This document shows, piece by piece, positions 26,461 through 36,207 of a stretch of 64,000 nt of DNA. A model generated the notes under the pieces. That model saw only the letters and a list, made by a program, of their open reading frames with translations, ran no database searches and was not told the DNA's origin. The stretch is taken from positions 62,001 through 126,000 of the forward strand of contig DATNEY010000053.1 of assembly GCA_035606665.1 (NCBI GenBank), written 5' to 3'. Made by a program: the position numbers and the translations under genes. This stretch comes from DASUGC01 sp035606665 (GTDB lineage Bacteria > Acidobacteriota > Vicinamibacteria > Vicinamibacterales > SCN-69-37). Position 1 is the first letter of the stretch; every line of letters begins with the position of its first letter.

Positions 26461-29400
26461 TTAGAAGATGTACTTGATCGAGAACATCATCCTGTAGACG
26501 TCGGTGATCCCTGACGTCTGCTCGAACGTCTTCGACAACAACTGAGCGGTGGCTCCACTGCCGACGACAAACAGTCGGTAGTTGATGCGGCTCTGCGCGT
26601 CAACGCCGGCGTTGGTGAGCGGCCTGCCGGCCGAGACCAGGCGCTGGCTGACGCCCCAGTTCTTGTTCAGCAGGTTCGTGAAGTTGTCCACGTCCCAGCG
26701 GAACTGCAGCGTGTGCTTCCGGCCGCCCGCGCTGAACTCGAAGTTCTGCGAGAGGCTGAAGTCCGCGCGCGTCACCCTCGGCAGGAAGAACGCACCGCGC
26801 TCGGCGTACTGGCCGCGCCGCGTGCTGAGGTACGGATCCTGCGCGATGTAGGCATCCCAGGCCGCCGCCTGATCGGCGGCGGTGAACGTGGGGCCACCGG
26901 TCACGGTGAACTGAACGAAGTTCATCTCGCTCTGGTCGCGCGGGATGTACAGCAGGTCGTTGGTCGTGCCGCCGTCGCCGTTGGCGTCGTTTGCGAACGT
27001 GTAGCTGGTGTTGCCGATCGTACGTGTCTCCCAGAACAGCGAAATCGTCGTCGCGCCGAAGTGGAAGAAGTCCTTGCTGTACGACCCCACCATGTAGAAG
27101 CGGTGCCCCGGCGAGTTCGCAGAGAACGCGAGCGGCGGGTTGTTTGGATCGCCCACCATCTGATTGGCCGTCCATGAGCCGGTGCCGACTGAGCCCGGAT
27201 CCACCGTGTTCTTCGCTTCGCCGTAGCTGTACGCCGTCTTGAACCAGAGGCCGGCCTGGAACCGCTTTTCGCCGGTCATGGCGAAGTTCCACGCCCGGCC
27301 GATGTTCTGGTTCTTCAGCACCACGTTCGTGCTGACGACGTTGCCGGCGGCATTGTTGATGCGGTTGGCGCATGGACCAACGGTTGGATTCGAGCATGAG
27401 GTTCCAAACCAGCGCATGCGCGGATCGGGGCCTGCAAAGTTGCCCTGCGATGCCGGCAGGTTCGCGTTGATGTAGTACAGCCCGTTGACGTCGCGGTTGT
27501 AGATGAACTCGCCGGTGCCCGTCCAGCCGCCCGGCAGCTTGCGGTCGACCGCGACGTTCGTGCGCCAGACCTGCGGGAACTTGAAGTCCTCGTCAATGAG
27601 CTCGAGGTTGTAGCTGATCGCCGGCGCGCCCGTCACGTTCGTCGGCTTGTAGTGATCCGGGTCCGGATGGAACGGCCGGATGTTGGTGGTGTTCGCCACC
27701 AGGTTGTCCCGACGCTCCGTGCCCGTCAGCATGCCTGTGTTGCCGACCTGGTTGGAGATCCACACGTAGGCCGGCCGGCCCGAGAACACGCCCGTGCCGC
27801 CGCGGACCTGCGTCTTCTGATCGCCGGCGACATCCCAGTTGAAGCCGACGCGCGGCGACCACTGGACGTTGGCCGGCGGGAGGACGCCCGTCTTGTACTG
27901 CACCGCCTGACCGTCTTCATCGCGCCAGGTCAGCGCATCCGCGTTCACGTTCGTGTAACCCGTGTCGCCGAAGTACGGCACGTCGAAGCGCAGGCCTGCC
28001 GTCACCGTCAGGTTGGGCCGCAGCCGCATCTCATCCTGCACGTACGCGCCCGTGTAGAACACATCGAGAGGCTGGATCGGCTTGACCTGACCGGGGATGT
28101 TGCTCCAGCGGAGGTCGAAGCGGGTCAGGTTGACCGGCGATATCGTGCGGTTCGGATTGGCCTTGTAATCCAGCGCGTCGGTGTAGAAGTCCTGGAGCGA
28201 GTTGAAGACGTACACACTCTGCGTACCGGAGTTGAACACGTTCTCGGAGTGGTACTTCTCGGCGCTGTAGCCGAACGTCAACTGATGCTTGTTGCCGTAC
28301 TTGGTGAAGGAATCCTGCAGCTGGAACGTGTTGTAACGGAGCTCGTTGTTCGGCGTGAACGGCTCGAATCCGAACGACGTGTAGACCGAACTCCCGTTCA
28401 GGATGTCGACGAACGGGAAGAACGGCCCCGCGGCATTCTTACGGCTCTCATCCTGCTTCGTGTAGCCGAGGATCAGGCTATTCGACATGTCCTTGCCGAT
28501 GACCGAGTTCCACTCGCCGACGATCGAGCGGATGTTCTCGAGCATCGCGTAGTTGGAATTCTTGAAGTTCAGGCCGGTGGTCGACGTGCGCCGGTTGCCC
28601 GCGCCGAGCGAGGTCGAGTTGCTCAGCAGGATGTCCGAGTACGAGTCGAGCTGGTTGTAGCGAACGACGAGCTTGTTCTTGTCGTTGAGGTTGTAGTCGC
28701 CCTTGAAGATGTAGCGCTTCGCCGGCGTGCTGAAGTCGTAGTCCTGGTAGCCGCCCGTGTCGTAATTGAAGTTGGTCTTGAGGAACGCGCTCAGCTGGTC
28801 CAGATCCGACGCCAGGACGCGGGTGACGCTGCCGCCCACCGTCTCACCGCCCTTGTTCGCGCGGAACGTCGTGCCCGGCTGCGTGAACGATTCATTCTCG
28901 TAGCTGCCGAAGATGAACGCCTTGTTCTTCTGAATCGGGCCCGATCCCCAGACGCCGGTGTTCCGGAACTTGAACGTGCCAGGATTGAACGCGAGCGACT
29001 TGGCCGAGGTGCCGACGACGCCGTTATCGCGCCACGTCTGGTAGAACGACGCGTGCACCGTGTTGCCGCCGCTGCGCGTGACGGTGTTCACCGCGGCGCC
29101 GACGAAGTTGCCCTGACGCACGTCGTACGGCGCCAGACTGACCTGGACCTGCTCAATCGCCGCCAGCGAGATCGGCGCGACACCCGACGAATCGCCCGGC
29201 GCATTGCGCAGGCCGAACGAGTTGTTGAAGTAGGAGCCGTCCACCGTAATGTTGTTCAGGCGCGAATCCATGCCCGCGAACGACAGGCCTGAGGACTGCG
29301 GCGTGAGGCGTGTCATGTCGTTCAGGCGGCCGCCGATCGTCGGCAGCGTCGCGAGTTGATCGCGCGTAATCGTCGTCGCGGCGCCCGTGCGCTTGGAGCT

Positions 29401-29838
29401 GAACACGGGATCAATCGTGCCCACGACCGTCACTTGCTCGCTCACGACCGGCTTCACGTTGAACGCGAGGTCCGTGCCGGCGCCGAGGTTGACCGTGATG
29501 TTCTCCTGCGTCGACGGCTGAAATCCTGCCGCAGCGCCCCCAGCGACCGCCGGTGACACCACAACGGTGTACGGCCCGCCGACGCGCATGTTCGGAATGA
29601 CGAAACGGCCGTCGGCTCGGGTGACCGACTCGTAGGTCGTGCCCGACGGTGTGTGGATGGCAGTGACCTCGGCGCCCGCGACCGGGCGCTTCTGCGCGTC
29701 GAGGACGAGGCCGGTGATGGTGCCGGTGGTGACGCCCTGCGCGAAGGCGGCAGATACCGGAAGCAGGAACGCGCCGAGCATGACGATCGCCGGCACGGCC
29801 CGTTTCAGCCAGTGCGAAATCTTCGAAAAACGGATCAT
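26461..29838 (-). CDS. Oar-like TonB-dependent outer-membrane receptor
   Basis: 1125 residues from the ATG at 29838, preceded by CTGGAG; the open frame extends ~145 codons upstream, but those lack sense. A signal peptide (~10-33, cut after AAFAQ) is followed by a carboxypeptidase-regulatory domain (~36-115, GTITGLVLDAQKRPVAGAEV), a TonB plug (TTITRDQLATLPTIGGR, ~150-290) and a large beta-barrel that ends in aromatic Phe (SIKYIF), as for outer-membrane barrels. Oar-like receptors are expanded in Acidobacteria; substrates are usually unknown. A promoter-like site lies 125 bases upstream. Confidence 0.93.
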   Translation of the reverse strand: MIRFSKISHWLKRAVPAIVMLGAFLLPVSAAFAQGVTTGTITGLVLDAQKRPVAGAEVTAIHTPSGTTYESVTRADGRFVIPNMRVGGPYTVVVSPAVAGGAAAGFQPSTQENITVNLGAGTDLAFNVKPVVSEQVTVVGTIDPVFSSKRTGAATTITRDQLATLPTIGGRLNDMTRLTPQSSGLSFAGMDSRLNNITVDGSYFNNSFGLRNAPGDSSGVAPISLAAIEQVQVSLAPYDVRQGNFVGAAVNTVTRSGGNTVHASFYQTWRDNGVVGTSAKSLAFNPGTFKFRNTGVWGSGPIQKNKAFIFGSYENESFTQPGTTFRANKGGETVGGSVTRVLASDLDQLSAFLKTNFNYDTGGYQDYDFSTPAKRYIFKGDYNLNDKNKLVVRYNQLDSYSDILLSNSTSLGAGNRRTSTTGLNFKNSNYAMLENIRSIVGEWNSVIGKDMSNSLILGYTKQDESRKNAAGPFFPFVDILNGSSVYTSFGFEPFTPNNELRYNTFQLQDSFTKYGNKHQLTFGYSAEKYHSENVFNSGTQSVYVFNSLQDFYTDALDYKANPNRTISPVNLTRFDLRWSNIPGQVKPIQPLDVFYTGAYVQDEMRLRPNLTVTAGLRFDVPYFGDTGYTNVNADALTWRDEDGQAVQYKTGVLPPANVQWSPRVGFNWDVAGDQKTQVRGGTGVFSGRPAYVWISNQVGNTGMLTGTERRDNLVANTTNIRPFHPDPDHYKPTNVTGAPAISYNLELIDEDFKFPQVWRTNVAVDRKLPGGWTGTGEFIYNRDVNGLYYINANLPASQGNFAGPDPRMRWFGTSCSNPTVGPCANRINNAAGNVVSTNVVLKNQNIGRAWNFAMTGEKRFQAGLWFKTAYSYGEAKNTVDPGSVGTGSWTANQMVGDPNNPPLAFSANSPGHRFYMVGSYSKDFFHFGATTISLFWETRTIGNTSYTFANDANGDGGTTNDLLYIPRDQSEMNFVQFTVTGGPTFTAADQAAAWDAYIAQDPYLSTRRGQYAERGAFFLPRVTRADFSLSQNFEFSAGGRKHTLQFRWDVDNFTNLLNKNWGVSQRLVSAGRPLTNAGVDAQSRINYRLFVVGSGATAQLLSKTFEQTSGITDVYRMMFSIKYIF

Positions 29839-29962
29839 TGACTCACTCCAGGTCGAACGAAGGCAGCGGGCATGAGCCCGCCGGGTTGTAGTGCACGAGT
29901 GTGGTTGAACGCTTGGTAACGACGAATCAGAAGCGCGGAAACGCCTCGTCAAGTCGGTGAGC

Positions 29963-29991
29963 AGTATAGCGGCCCCGATAGGGGGCCGCAA
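29963..29991 (-). promoter_or_regulatory. Sigma70-like promoter for the Oar-like receptor
   Basis: On the minus strand TTGCGG (29986-29991) and TATACT (29963-29968) are separated by exactly 17 bases. The -10 matches consensus at five of six positions and the -35 at three. The spacer contains a CCCC/GGGG palindrome. It would give a leader of about 115-120 bases before the ATG at 29838. The remaining gap to 30055 holds nothing else recognisable. Confidence 0.5.
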
Positions 29992-30055
29992 CGTTTTACA
30001 GGCGTTACGGCGGGGTGATAGGAGCCGAAAACCCCTGCAAAACAGCCCTCCGCTT

Positions 30056-30928
30056 CTAGGCGAAGCCGATTCGAATCGTGCAGCCTCGCCGGGCGCCGGC
30101 ATTGAGCGCGGCCCGGCCGCCCATCCGCTCTGCGGTCGCCGCAGCAACCGCAGCGCCGGTGGCCGCGAGCCATCCACCGGGCCGCTCGTGCCAGTCGGCG
30201 TCGAAGAACCGCTGCCGAGCCGTCGCTGAGAGAGGCACGACATCCTGTGAAACCTCGATGGCCTGGAGGTCATCCTCGTCGCCGTCCTGCTCGACGATGG
30301 CCTCGATGCGAATGGAGGCCCCCTCGACGCCGGCCATGAGGGGCAACAGCGCCATGAACGCGCCCGTCACGCCCAGCGCGATCGCGCCGTCATCGACAGT
30401 CACAGTGGCGTTCGATTCGGTTGCCGTTTGGAGGCTGACGCCGGCGAGGCGGCACTCGGCCGCGAGCCGATCGCGCAGCTGCGCGACGAGCGTGGCGACC
30501 TGGCGCGAGCGTGGCTCGAGCTCGGGCGCGACCCCGGCGACGATCGACTGCGCGCGCAGCAACCATGAGACGCGCGCCGACTGGGCCTTGATGAGGTCCA
30601 GACTCACGCGTCGCGTGAGCGCGGACGCATCTCCGCCGAGCATCGTCGCGGCTGACTCGATCGCGGCGATTTCTTCGACCAGGTGCGCGAAGATCCGGCG
30701 CTCGCGCGTCACACGCGCAGGGGAAGTGATGTCGGCCTCGCGCGGGCCCGTGCGGGTGTCGCCGCGGGCCTCGCCACGCGCAGACCGATCTCCACCGCCG
30801 CGCGCGCCCGAGGACAGGAGCTCCACATAGTGCGGATCCGCGCGCATGCGGTAACCCGGAGGCAATCCTTCGCGTTCGGGCTTGACGGGATCGCCGCCGG
30901 AGAACTCCTGCGCTTCGAACTCAGACAC
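30056..30928 (-). CDS. Unknown protein, possible degenerate HATPase-like domain
   Basis: 290 residues with the ribosome site AGAGGAG before the ATG. The first ~70 residues are charged and probably disordered. The middle (~75-165) is helical (RERRIFAHLVEEIAAIESAATML). The last ~120 residues (DDGAIALGVTGAFMALLPLM and GWLAATGAAVAAATAERMGGRA) have the spacing of a histidine-kinase HATPase end, but no N- or G-box is intact. It may be a pseudo-kinase that dimerises through the helical part. No membrane segment. I cannot assign a function. Confidence 0.6.
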   Translation of the reverse strand: MSEFEAQEFSGGDPVKPEREGLPPGYRMRADPHYVELLSSGARGGGDRSARGEARGDTRTGPREADITSPARVTRERRIFAHLVEEIAAIESAATMLGGDASALTRRVSLDLIKAQSARVSWLLRAQSIVAGVAPELEPRSRQVATLVAQLRDRLAAECRLAGVSLQTATESNATVTVDDGAIALGVTGAFMALLPLMAGVEGASIRIEAIVEQDGDEDDLQAIEVSQDVVPLSATARQRFFDADWHERPGGWLAATGAAVAAATAERMGGRAALNAGARRGCTIRIGFA

Positions 30929-30980
30929 TGTGACTCCTCTGGAACTTACGAAACCCGAATGCTAACACAGGGGTTACCAT

Positions 30981-31033
30981 CATCTGGACATTGAGACATT
31001 TGGACATTTGCAAAATGTCTCCATGTCCAGATG
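30981..31033. repeat. Inverted repeat upstream of glgB
   Basis: CATCTGGACAT (30981-30991) pairs with ATGTCCAGATG (31023-31033), with a second inner pair of ACATTT and AAATGT between them. The motif TGTCCACATG then repeats directly up to 31048. The element lies between the divergent unknown gene and glgB, whose ATG at 31054 has no Shine-Dalgarno. It could be a paired regulatory site or a transcript hairpin. Confidence 0.5.
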
Positions 31034-31053
31034 TCCACATGTCCACATGACAA

Positions 31054-32973
31054 ATGCCAAGAATCATCACTGACTACGAAGCGTACTTGTTCGGCGAAGG
31101 CCACTGGCTACGCGCGTGGGAAAAAATGGGCGCGCGTCCGGCGGAGTACGACGGCCGCGCCGGCTACAGCTTCGCGGTGTGGGCGCCGAACGCGCGCGAA
31201 GTCTCCGTGACGGGTGACTTCAATCAGTGGGATCCACGCGCGAACCCGCTCGCGAGTCTTGGCGCGAGCGGATTGTGGGAAACGTTCGTTCCCGGTGTGC
31301 CCGCCGGATCGCGGTACAAGTTTCATCTGCATACGAAGAGCGGCTACGCGATCGTCAAAGCCGATCCGTTCGCGCTCGTGACAGAACGCCCGCCGCATAC
31401 GGCGTCCGTGACCGCGTCAACGGGCGCGCACGAATGGGGTGACGCCGCATGGATGACCGCGCGCCAGGAGCGCGGCACGGTGCTCGACGCGCCGATGTCG
31501 GTCTACGAAGTTCACGCCGGATCGTGGCGGCGCAATCCCATCGACGGCTTCCGATCGCTCACCTGGCGCGAGCTCGCGGCGGAGCTCGTGCCGTACGTCG
31601 TGCGCATGGGGTTTACCCACGTGGAGCTGCTGCCCGTGATGGAGCACCCATTCGAGGGCTCCTGGGGTTACCAGGTCACCGGATTCTTCGCGCCGACCAG
31701 CAGGTTTGGATCGCCCGATGACTTCCGCGCGTTCGTGGATGCCTGCCACCAGGCCGGGATCGGCGTGATCCTCGACTGGGTTCCCGGTCACTTTCCGAAG
31801 GACGACTTCGCGCTCGCGCGGTTCGACGGCACCGCGCTGTACGAGCACGAGGACCCGAGGCAGGGCGAGCACCGTGACTGGGGCACGCTGATCTTCAACT
31901 ACGGCCGCCACGAAGTACGCAACTTCCTGCTGACGAATGCGCTCTTCTGGTTCGACTCGTTCCACGTCGACGGTCTCCGCGTGGACGCCGTCGCGTCGAT
32001 GCTGTACCTCGACTACTCGCGCGACGCGGGCGATTGGGTGCCGAACCAGTACGGCGGCCGCGAGAATCTCGAGGCGATCGACTTCCTGCGGGAGCTGAAC
32101 AACATCACGCATCAGCACTTTCCCGGCACCGTGATGATCGCGGAGGAATCCACGGCGTTCCCGGCGGTGAGCCGGCCGACGTGGGTCGGCGGCCTGGGTT
32201 TCACCTACAAGTGGAACATGGGCTGGATGAACGACATCCTCACCTACGTCGGCAAGGACCCGGTCTTCCGGCGGTGGGAGCACCAGCACCTCACGTTCTC
32301 GATGCTGTACGCGTTCAACGAGAACTTCGTGCTGCCGTTCTCGCACGACGAGGTCGTCCATGGCAAGGGATCGCTGATGCAGCGGGCGCCGGGGGACGCG
32401 TGGCAGAAAGCCGCGACGCTGCGCGCGCTCTACGCCTACATGTACGTCCATCCAGGCAAGAAGCTGCTGTTCATGGGCAGCGAGCTCGGTCAATGGCGCG
32501 AGTGGAACCACGATGACTCGCTTGACTGGTCGCTTCTGGAGCAGCCGCTCCACGGCGGCCTCCAGCGGTTCGTCGAGGACCTGAACCGGCTCTATCGCGG
32601 GGAGCCGTCGCTATACGAGCGCGATTTCGACGGCGCCGGCTTCGAGTGGATCGACTGCAACGACCACGAGTCGAGCGTCATCTCACTCATCCGCCGGGCC
32701 GGCGACGCCGACGACTTCATCGTCGCCGTGCTCAACTGGACGCCGATCGTGCGGCACGGCTACCGCGTCGGCGTGCCGCGGCCAGGCTACTACGCTGAAG
32801 TGCTGAACAGCGACGCCTCGCTGTACGGCGGAAGCAATGCGGGCAACGCGGGCGGAATGTACACGGACGATGTCCAGGCGCACGGACGAGCGCAGTCGTT
32901 GAACCTCACATTACCGCCGCTCAGCGCGGTCGTGTTCAAGTTACGACCCGAGGACGGACGCGACAGCGGCTGA
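31054..32973 (+). CDS. glgB: 1,4-alpha-glucan branching enzyme GlgB
   Basis: 639 residues. A CBM48 domain (~30-110, FAVWAPNAREVSVTGDFNQW) precedes the GH13 barrel. Catalytic residues are the nucleophile Asp311 in GLRVDAVASM, the acid Glu364 in MIAEESTAF and Asp432 in FSHDEVVHGKGS. The short version lacks the extra N1 domain of the E. coli enzyme (728 residues). It transfers alpha-1,4 segments to form alpha-1,6 branches in glycogen. No other glycogen genes are in this window. The last 33 bases overlap the PadR gene on the other strand. Confidence 0.96.
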   Translation: MPRIITDYEAYLFGEGHWLRAWEKMGARPAEYDGRAGYSFAVWAPNAREVSVTGDFNQWDPRANPLASLGASGLWETFVPGVPAGSRYKFHLHTKSGYAIVKADPFALVTERPPHTASVTASTGAHEWGDAAWMTARQERGTVLDAPMSVYEVHAGSWRRNPIDGFRSLTWRELAAELVPYVVRMGFTHVELLPVMEHPFEGSWGYQVTGFFAPTSRFGSPDDFRAFVDACHQAGIGVILDWVPGHFPKDDFALARFDGTALYEHEDPRQGEHRDWGTLIFNYGRHEVRNFLLTNALFWFDSFHVDGLRVDAVASMLYLDYSRDAGDWVPNQYGGRENLEAIDFLRELNNITHQHFPGTVMIAEESTAFPAVSRPTWVGGLGFTYKWNMGWMNDILTYVGKDPVFRRWEHQHLTFSMLYAFNENFVLPFSHDEVVHGKGSLMQRAPGDAWQKAATLRALYAYMYVHPGKKLLFMGSELGQWREWNHDDSLDWSLLEQPLHGGLQRFVEDLNRLYRGEPSLYERDFDGAGFEWIDCNDHESSVISLIRRAGDADDFIVAVLNWTPIVRHGYRVGVPRPGYYAEVLNSDASLYGGSNAGNAGGMYTDDVQAHGRAQSLNLTLPPLSAVVFKLRPEDGRDSG

Positions 32974-33288
32974 GAGCCGCTGCCAGCTCTCGGTCTCGGC
33001 GGCGAGTTGCCCGCGGCCCGCACGGGTGAGTTTATAGAACCGCGCGCGGCGGCCTGTGTCCGTGAGCGCCCATTCGGACGAGAGCCATCCGCGCGACTCC
33101 ATCCGGTACAACGCTGGATAGAGCGATCCCTCTTCGACCGCGAGCGCTTCCTTTGACAGCCGCTCCAGGCGGAGCGCGATGGCATAGCCATGGAGCGCGC
33201 CGTCGGCCAGCACCTTGAGGACGAGCATGTCCAGCGCGCCGTGCAATTGATCGCTGTTCGTTTTTTTCTTTGTGCGCATTGCCGTCAC
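32941..33288 (-). CDS. PadR family transcriptional regulator
   Basis: 115 residues from ATG 33288; ATG 33279 (MRTKKKTN) is an alternative. It is a short PadR winged helix: DMLVLKVLADGALHGYAIALRLE, EEGSLYPALYRMESRGWL, then RRARFYKLTRAG and a C-terminal dimer helix. PadR proteins next to ADOP permeases are characteristic of Acidobacteria and presumably control them. It lies 22 bases after the permease gene on the same strand. Its 3' end overlaps the end of glgB by 33 bases. Confidence 0.93.
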   Translation of the reverse strand: MTAMRTKKKTNSDQLHGALDMLVLKVLADGALHGYAIALRLERLSKEALAVEEGSLYPALYRMESRGWLSSEWALTDTGRRARFYKLTRAGRGQLAAETESWQRLSAAVASVLGS

Positions 33289-33290
33289 CA

Positions 33291-33305
33291 GGGGACTTCG
33301 TCCCC
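33291..33305. terminator. Short perfect hairpin between ADOP permease and PadR genes
   Basis: GGGGAC pairs with GTCCCC around a 3-base loop in the 22-base gap. It could reduce readthrough from the permease into padR or affect padR translation, as it overlaps the region expected to bind ribosomes. Confidence 0.4.
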
Positions 33306-33310
33306 GATCG

Positions 33311-35947
33311 CTACTCCGTTCGCAAAGACGTCACGGGATCGACGCGCGCGGCGCGTCGTGCGGGAATCCACACCGCCACGAGCGCGGCGAATGCCAGCAC
33401 GCTGGCCGCTGCCGCGAACGCCGACGGATCCGTCGGCGTCGTCTCGAACAGAAACGTGGAAATGATTCGGGTCGCTGCCCAGGCTCCAGCGAGTCCAACC
33501 GCGATTCCAAGCGCCAATGGTCGCGCCGCCTCGCGGACCATTTGCCGGACGACATGCGAGGCACTCGCGCCGAACGCCATCCGCACGCCGATCTCCTGTG
33601 TGCGTCGGGCGACCGCGTAGGCAGTCATTCCGAAAACTCCGATCAACGTGAGCAGCAGTCCAAGCCCACCGAGCAGCGAGAGCAACACGGTCCGGCGTCG
33701 CGGCGTGACCACTGTCGCGTCGAGCCAGTCTGCGCCCGTGCGCACACGCTCGACGATCGCGCGCGCGCCGGCGTTCCGTGCGGCCTCGGTGAGCCGCTCG
33801 GTCAAGCCCGCCGCGTTCGTCCGCGGCCTCACCACCACGACCATCGGCTCCGGCCGCTCCGTCGCGGCGGGCTGGTACGGCGCAAACACTTCCAGGGTCT
33901 CTCGCATCGAGCTCGGCATCGTCAGGTCGTTGCCTCCCAGATTCCTGAGGTCGGCGACGACGCCAATCACCTCGACGGCCTCCTTGCCCAGCGTGATCAC
34001 CCGTCCTGTCGATCCGCCGATCGGAAACAGCTGCTTGGCCGCCCGTTGATTGATTACCGCCACTCGACGCCCGCTCGTGGCATCCGCCGGCGTGGGGAAA
34101 CGGCCTGACACCGGCGACAGGCCAAGCGCTTCGAAGTAACCGGGCAGCACCTTCCGTATCGTTACGTTCGTCGTCTGTCCGCTGTCGAGCGTGATTCGGC
34201 CGTAACTGAAACTTCCCATCAGAGGGATGTGATTGGCGGCGCCGACGGCTTCAACGTCCGGCCACTCGCGGATCGTGTTCACCAGACCGTTGTAGTACTC
34301 GCCAAATACAGCGGGGTTGAAGTCAGCAGGGGATGCCTGCAACGTAGTGAACGATTCCGGCTGGAAACCAAGATCGACCGATGTCATGCGGTCGAAGCTC
34401 TTGATCATGAGCGCCGCCCCGGTGACGAGCACCAGCGCGAGCGCGACTTCAACGCCAATCAGCCAGTTGCCGCCTCGCCGGGACAGCGCACCGCCCGTGC
34501 GACGGCTGCCGCGCGCGAGCGCGCCCGAGACCCGGACGCGCGAGAGCCGCAGCGCGGGTACGAGTCCGAAGAGCAAGCCGGTGACGAGCGTGAGTGCGAC
34601 GCTGAACCCCAGGACCCGCGCGTTGAGGGTGGCCGGCGCGTTCGTCGAGACCGGCAACGGGATGTTGGCGACCAGCGAATCCAACGTCCACCAGGCGAGA
34701 AGCAGACCAAGCGCGGCGCCTGCCGCCGCTAGCACGAGACTCTCCGTCAGCAACTGGCGCGTCAGCCGCCAGCGACCGGCGCCGATCGAGGCGCGAATGG
34801 CCACTTCGTGCAGCCGCGTCGCGCCACGGGCCAGCAGCAGGCCCGCAACGTTCACGCACGCAATGAGAAGAATGAGCCCCGCCGATCCAAGCAGGATGTT
34901 GCCCGTTGTCCAGTAGCCCCGTGTCTCCCGCGCGAGCAGCGTCTCGACGTACGCGTACGTGCCCGGTACTCGGGGCTCCCTGTCGTCCTGAACTCCGGCG
35001 AGCAGGCTCGTCAACTCACGCGACGCCTGGTCGATCGTCACGCCCGTGCGAAGGCGCGCGTACGTGACCGTGCCGGCGCCGCGTCTCGTGAACATCGCGG
35101 GCGAGACCTTGAGCGGCAACCAGAGCGCGGTCGTGCGGTAGTACCCCCGCGGCAGCACGCCCACGATTTCGTAGCTCTCGTTGTCGAGCCGCATCTGCTG
35201 GCCAATGGCGTCATCGCGTGCGCCGAAGCGGCTCTGCCAGAGGCCGTAGCCAATGACCACGACCCGCGGCGCGTCCGGGCGGGTGTCGGCATCCTGAATC
35301 CCACGTCCGCGGAGCGGCACGACGCCGAAGAGACCAAGGTAGTGGCCATCGATTTCGTTACCGCGGAGTCGTTGCGGTTCCGCGCCGTCCGCGATCATCG
35401 GGTCGCTGGTATCCCACTGCGCGACGTCAACGGGCGCATTCGGGGTCGCGCGGATGGTCTGCACGTCGAGCGCCGATATTCCGTAGCGGGAAGGTGCCGT
35501 CCGATCCGGCCGCGGCACCGCCATCGTGAGTTGGACGAGCTCCTCGGGCCGGGCGTACGGCAACGGGTGTAGCAACGCGGCATCGATCACACTGGTGATG
35601 GCTGTGGTCAATCCGATGCCGATTGCCAGCGTGAGGATTGCCACGAGCGAGAAGCCGGGCTGCCTGACGAGCAGCCGCACGGCGTACTTCAGGTCCTGAA
35701 CGATCGTCTCCATGAATCCGCCTCCGCGCACGTCGTAGCCATGGTCCTGCCACAGCGCGACATTGCCGAATCTACGTTTTGCCTGCTCGATCGCCACCGG
35801 CGCCGGCGCGCCGGCGCGCTCGTAATCCTCGGCGCGCATCCGGACGTGGAACTCGAGCTCCTCGCGGATCTCACCGGCCACGGCATCGCGGCGAAGAACC
35901 CCGCGAAGCCGGGCCCTGAGACGCGCGGCCAATTCGGATGGCTTCAA
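33311..35947 (-). CDS. ADOP-family FtsX/MacB-like permease
   Basis: 878 residues. The N-terminal ~80 residues are the ADOP-specific soluble part (RLRGVLRRDAVAGEIREELEFH). Then come a first FtsX helix (VRLLVRQPGFSLVAILTLAIGIG), a MacB-like periplasmic core, three membrane helices around 385-480, a second core, and a final FtsX domain (GVFGMTAYAVARRTQEIGVRMA). There is no ATPase gene beside it, which is the rule for these 'orphan' duplicated permeases of Acidobacteria. The role is unknown; export or envelope stress is assumed from MacB. Confidence 0.93.
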   Translation of the reverse strand: MKPSELAARLRARLRGVLRRDAVAGEIREELEFHVRMRAEDYERAGAPAPVAIEQAKRRFGNVALWQDHGYDVRGGGFMETIVQDLKYAVRLLVRQPGFSLVAILTLAIGIGLTTAITSVIDAALLHPLPYARPEELVQLTMAVPRPDRTAPSRYGISALDVQTIRATPNAPVDVAQWDTSDPMIADGAEPQRLRGNEIDGHYLGLFGVVPLRGRGIQDADTRPDAPRVVVIGYGLWQSRFGARDDAIGQQMRLDNESYEIVGVLPRGYYRTTALWLPLKVSPAMFTRRGAGTVTYARLRTGVTIDQASRELTSLLAGVQDDREPRVPGTYAYVETLLARETRGYWTTGNILLGSAGLILLIACVNVAGLLLARGATRLHEVAIRASIGAGRWRLTRQLLTESLVLAAAGAALGLLLAWWTLDSLVANIPLPVSTNAPATLNARVLGFSVALTLVTGLLFGLVPALRLSRVRVSGALARGSRRTGGALSRRGGNWLIGVEVALALVLVTGAALMIKSFDRMTSVDLGFQPESFTTLQASPADFNPAVFGEYYNGLVNTIREWPDVEAVGAANHIPLMGSFSYGRITLDSGQTTNVTIRKVLPGYFEALGLSPVSGRFPTPADATSGRRVAVINQRAAKQLFPIGGSTGRVITLGKEAVEVIGVVADLRNLGGNDLTMPSSMRETLEVFAPYQPAATERPEPMVVVVRPRTNAAGLTERLTEAARNAGARAIVERVRTGADWLDATVVTPRRRTVLLSLLGGLGLLLTLIGVFGMTAYAVARRTQEIGVRMAFGASASHVVRQMVREAARPLALGIAVGLAGAWAATRIISTFLFETTPTDPSAFAAAASVLAFAALVAVWIPARRAARVDPVTSLRTE

Positions 35948-36029
35948 GGGTTAGACATTCTAGGCATAGAAGGGCTGAGGATCAAGGCGCGATAGACTTC
36001 CCGCCGATGCCGCTTGCGACTGGCGCGCG

Positions 36030-36207
36030 CCTCCGCGCCGGACGCGATCGCGACGGCATCCCCCTCGTTCGCCGCGCCGATGTGCCGAACGTCCGCGCGC
36101 CCGATCGCGCAGTCGATCAGCGGCGACAGGTACGAGCACGGGACGCCCATATACAAACTGAATCCACATTCGGCGGCGTTCGTCATGAACGTGTCTGGGG
36201 TGAGCAT
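36030..36207 (-). pseudogene. N-terminal stub of phosphonopyruvate decarboxylase
   Basis: The 87-codon open frame from ATG 36207 (to 35944) begins MLTPDTFMTNAAECGFSLYM and continues GVPCSYLSPLID ... HIGAANEGDAVAIASGAEA. This is the start of phosphonopyruvate/sulfopyruvate decarboxylase, including the thiamine-diphosphate Glu in AANEGDA. After about 60 residues the similarity stops and the frame runs on through unrelated Arg-rich codons into the ADOP start. The whole enzyme would be ~370 residues, so most is missing. Active enzyme makes phosphonoacetaldehyde from phosphonopyruvate in phosphonate (aminoethylphosphonate) synthesis. A frameshift by sequencing error cannot explain it, since the next gene follows within 90 bases. 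Confidence 0.75.

Noticed and set aside
27652..29292. A 546-codon plus-strand open frame opposite the receptor gene.
   Set aside because: It is composed of Arg/Val/Asp/Glu/His-rich residues typical of antisense frames in high-GC genes, and the opposite strand has a clear TonB receptor.
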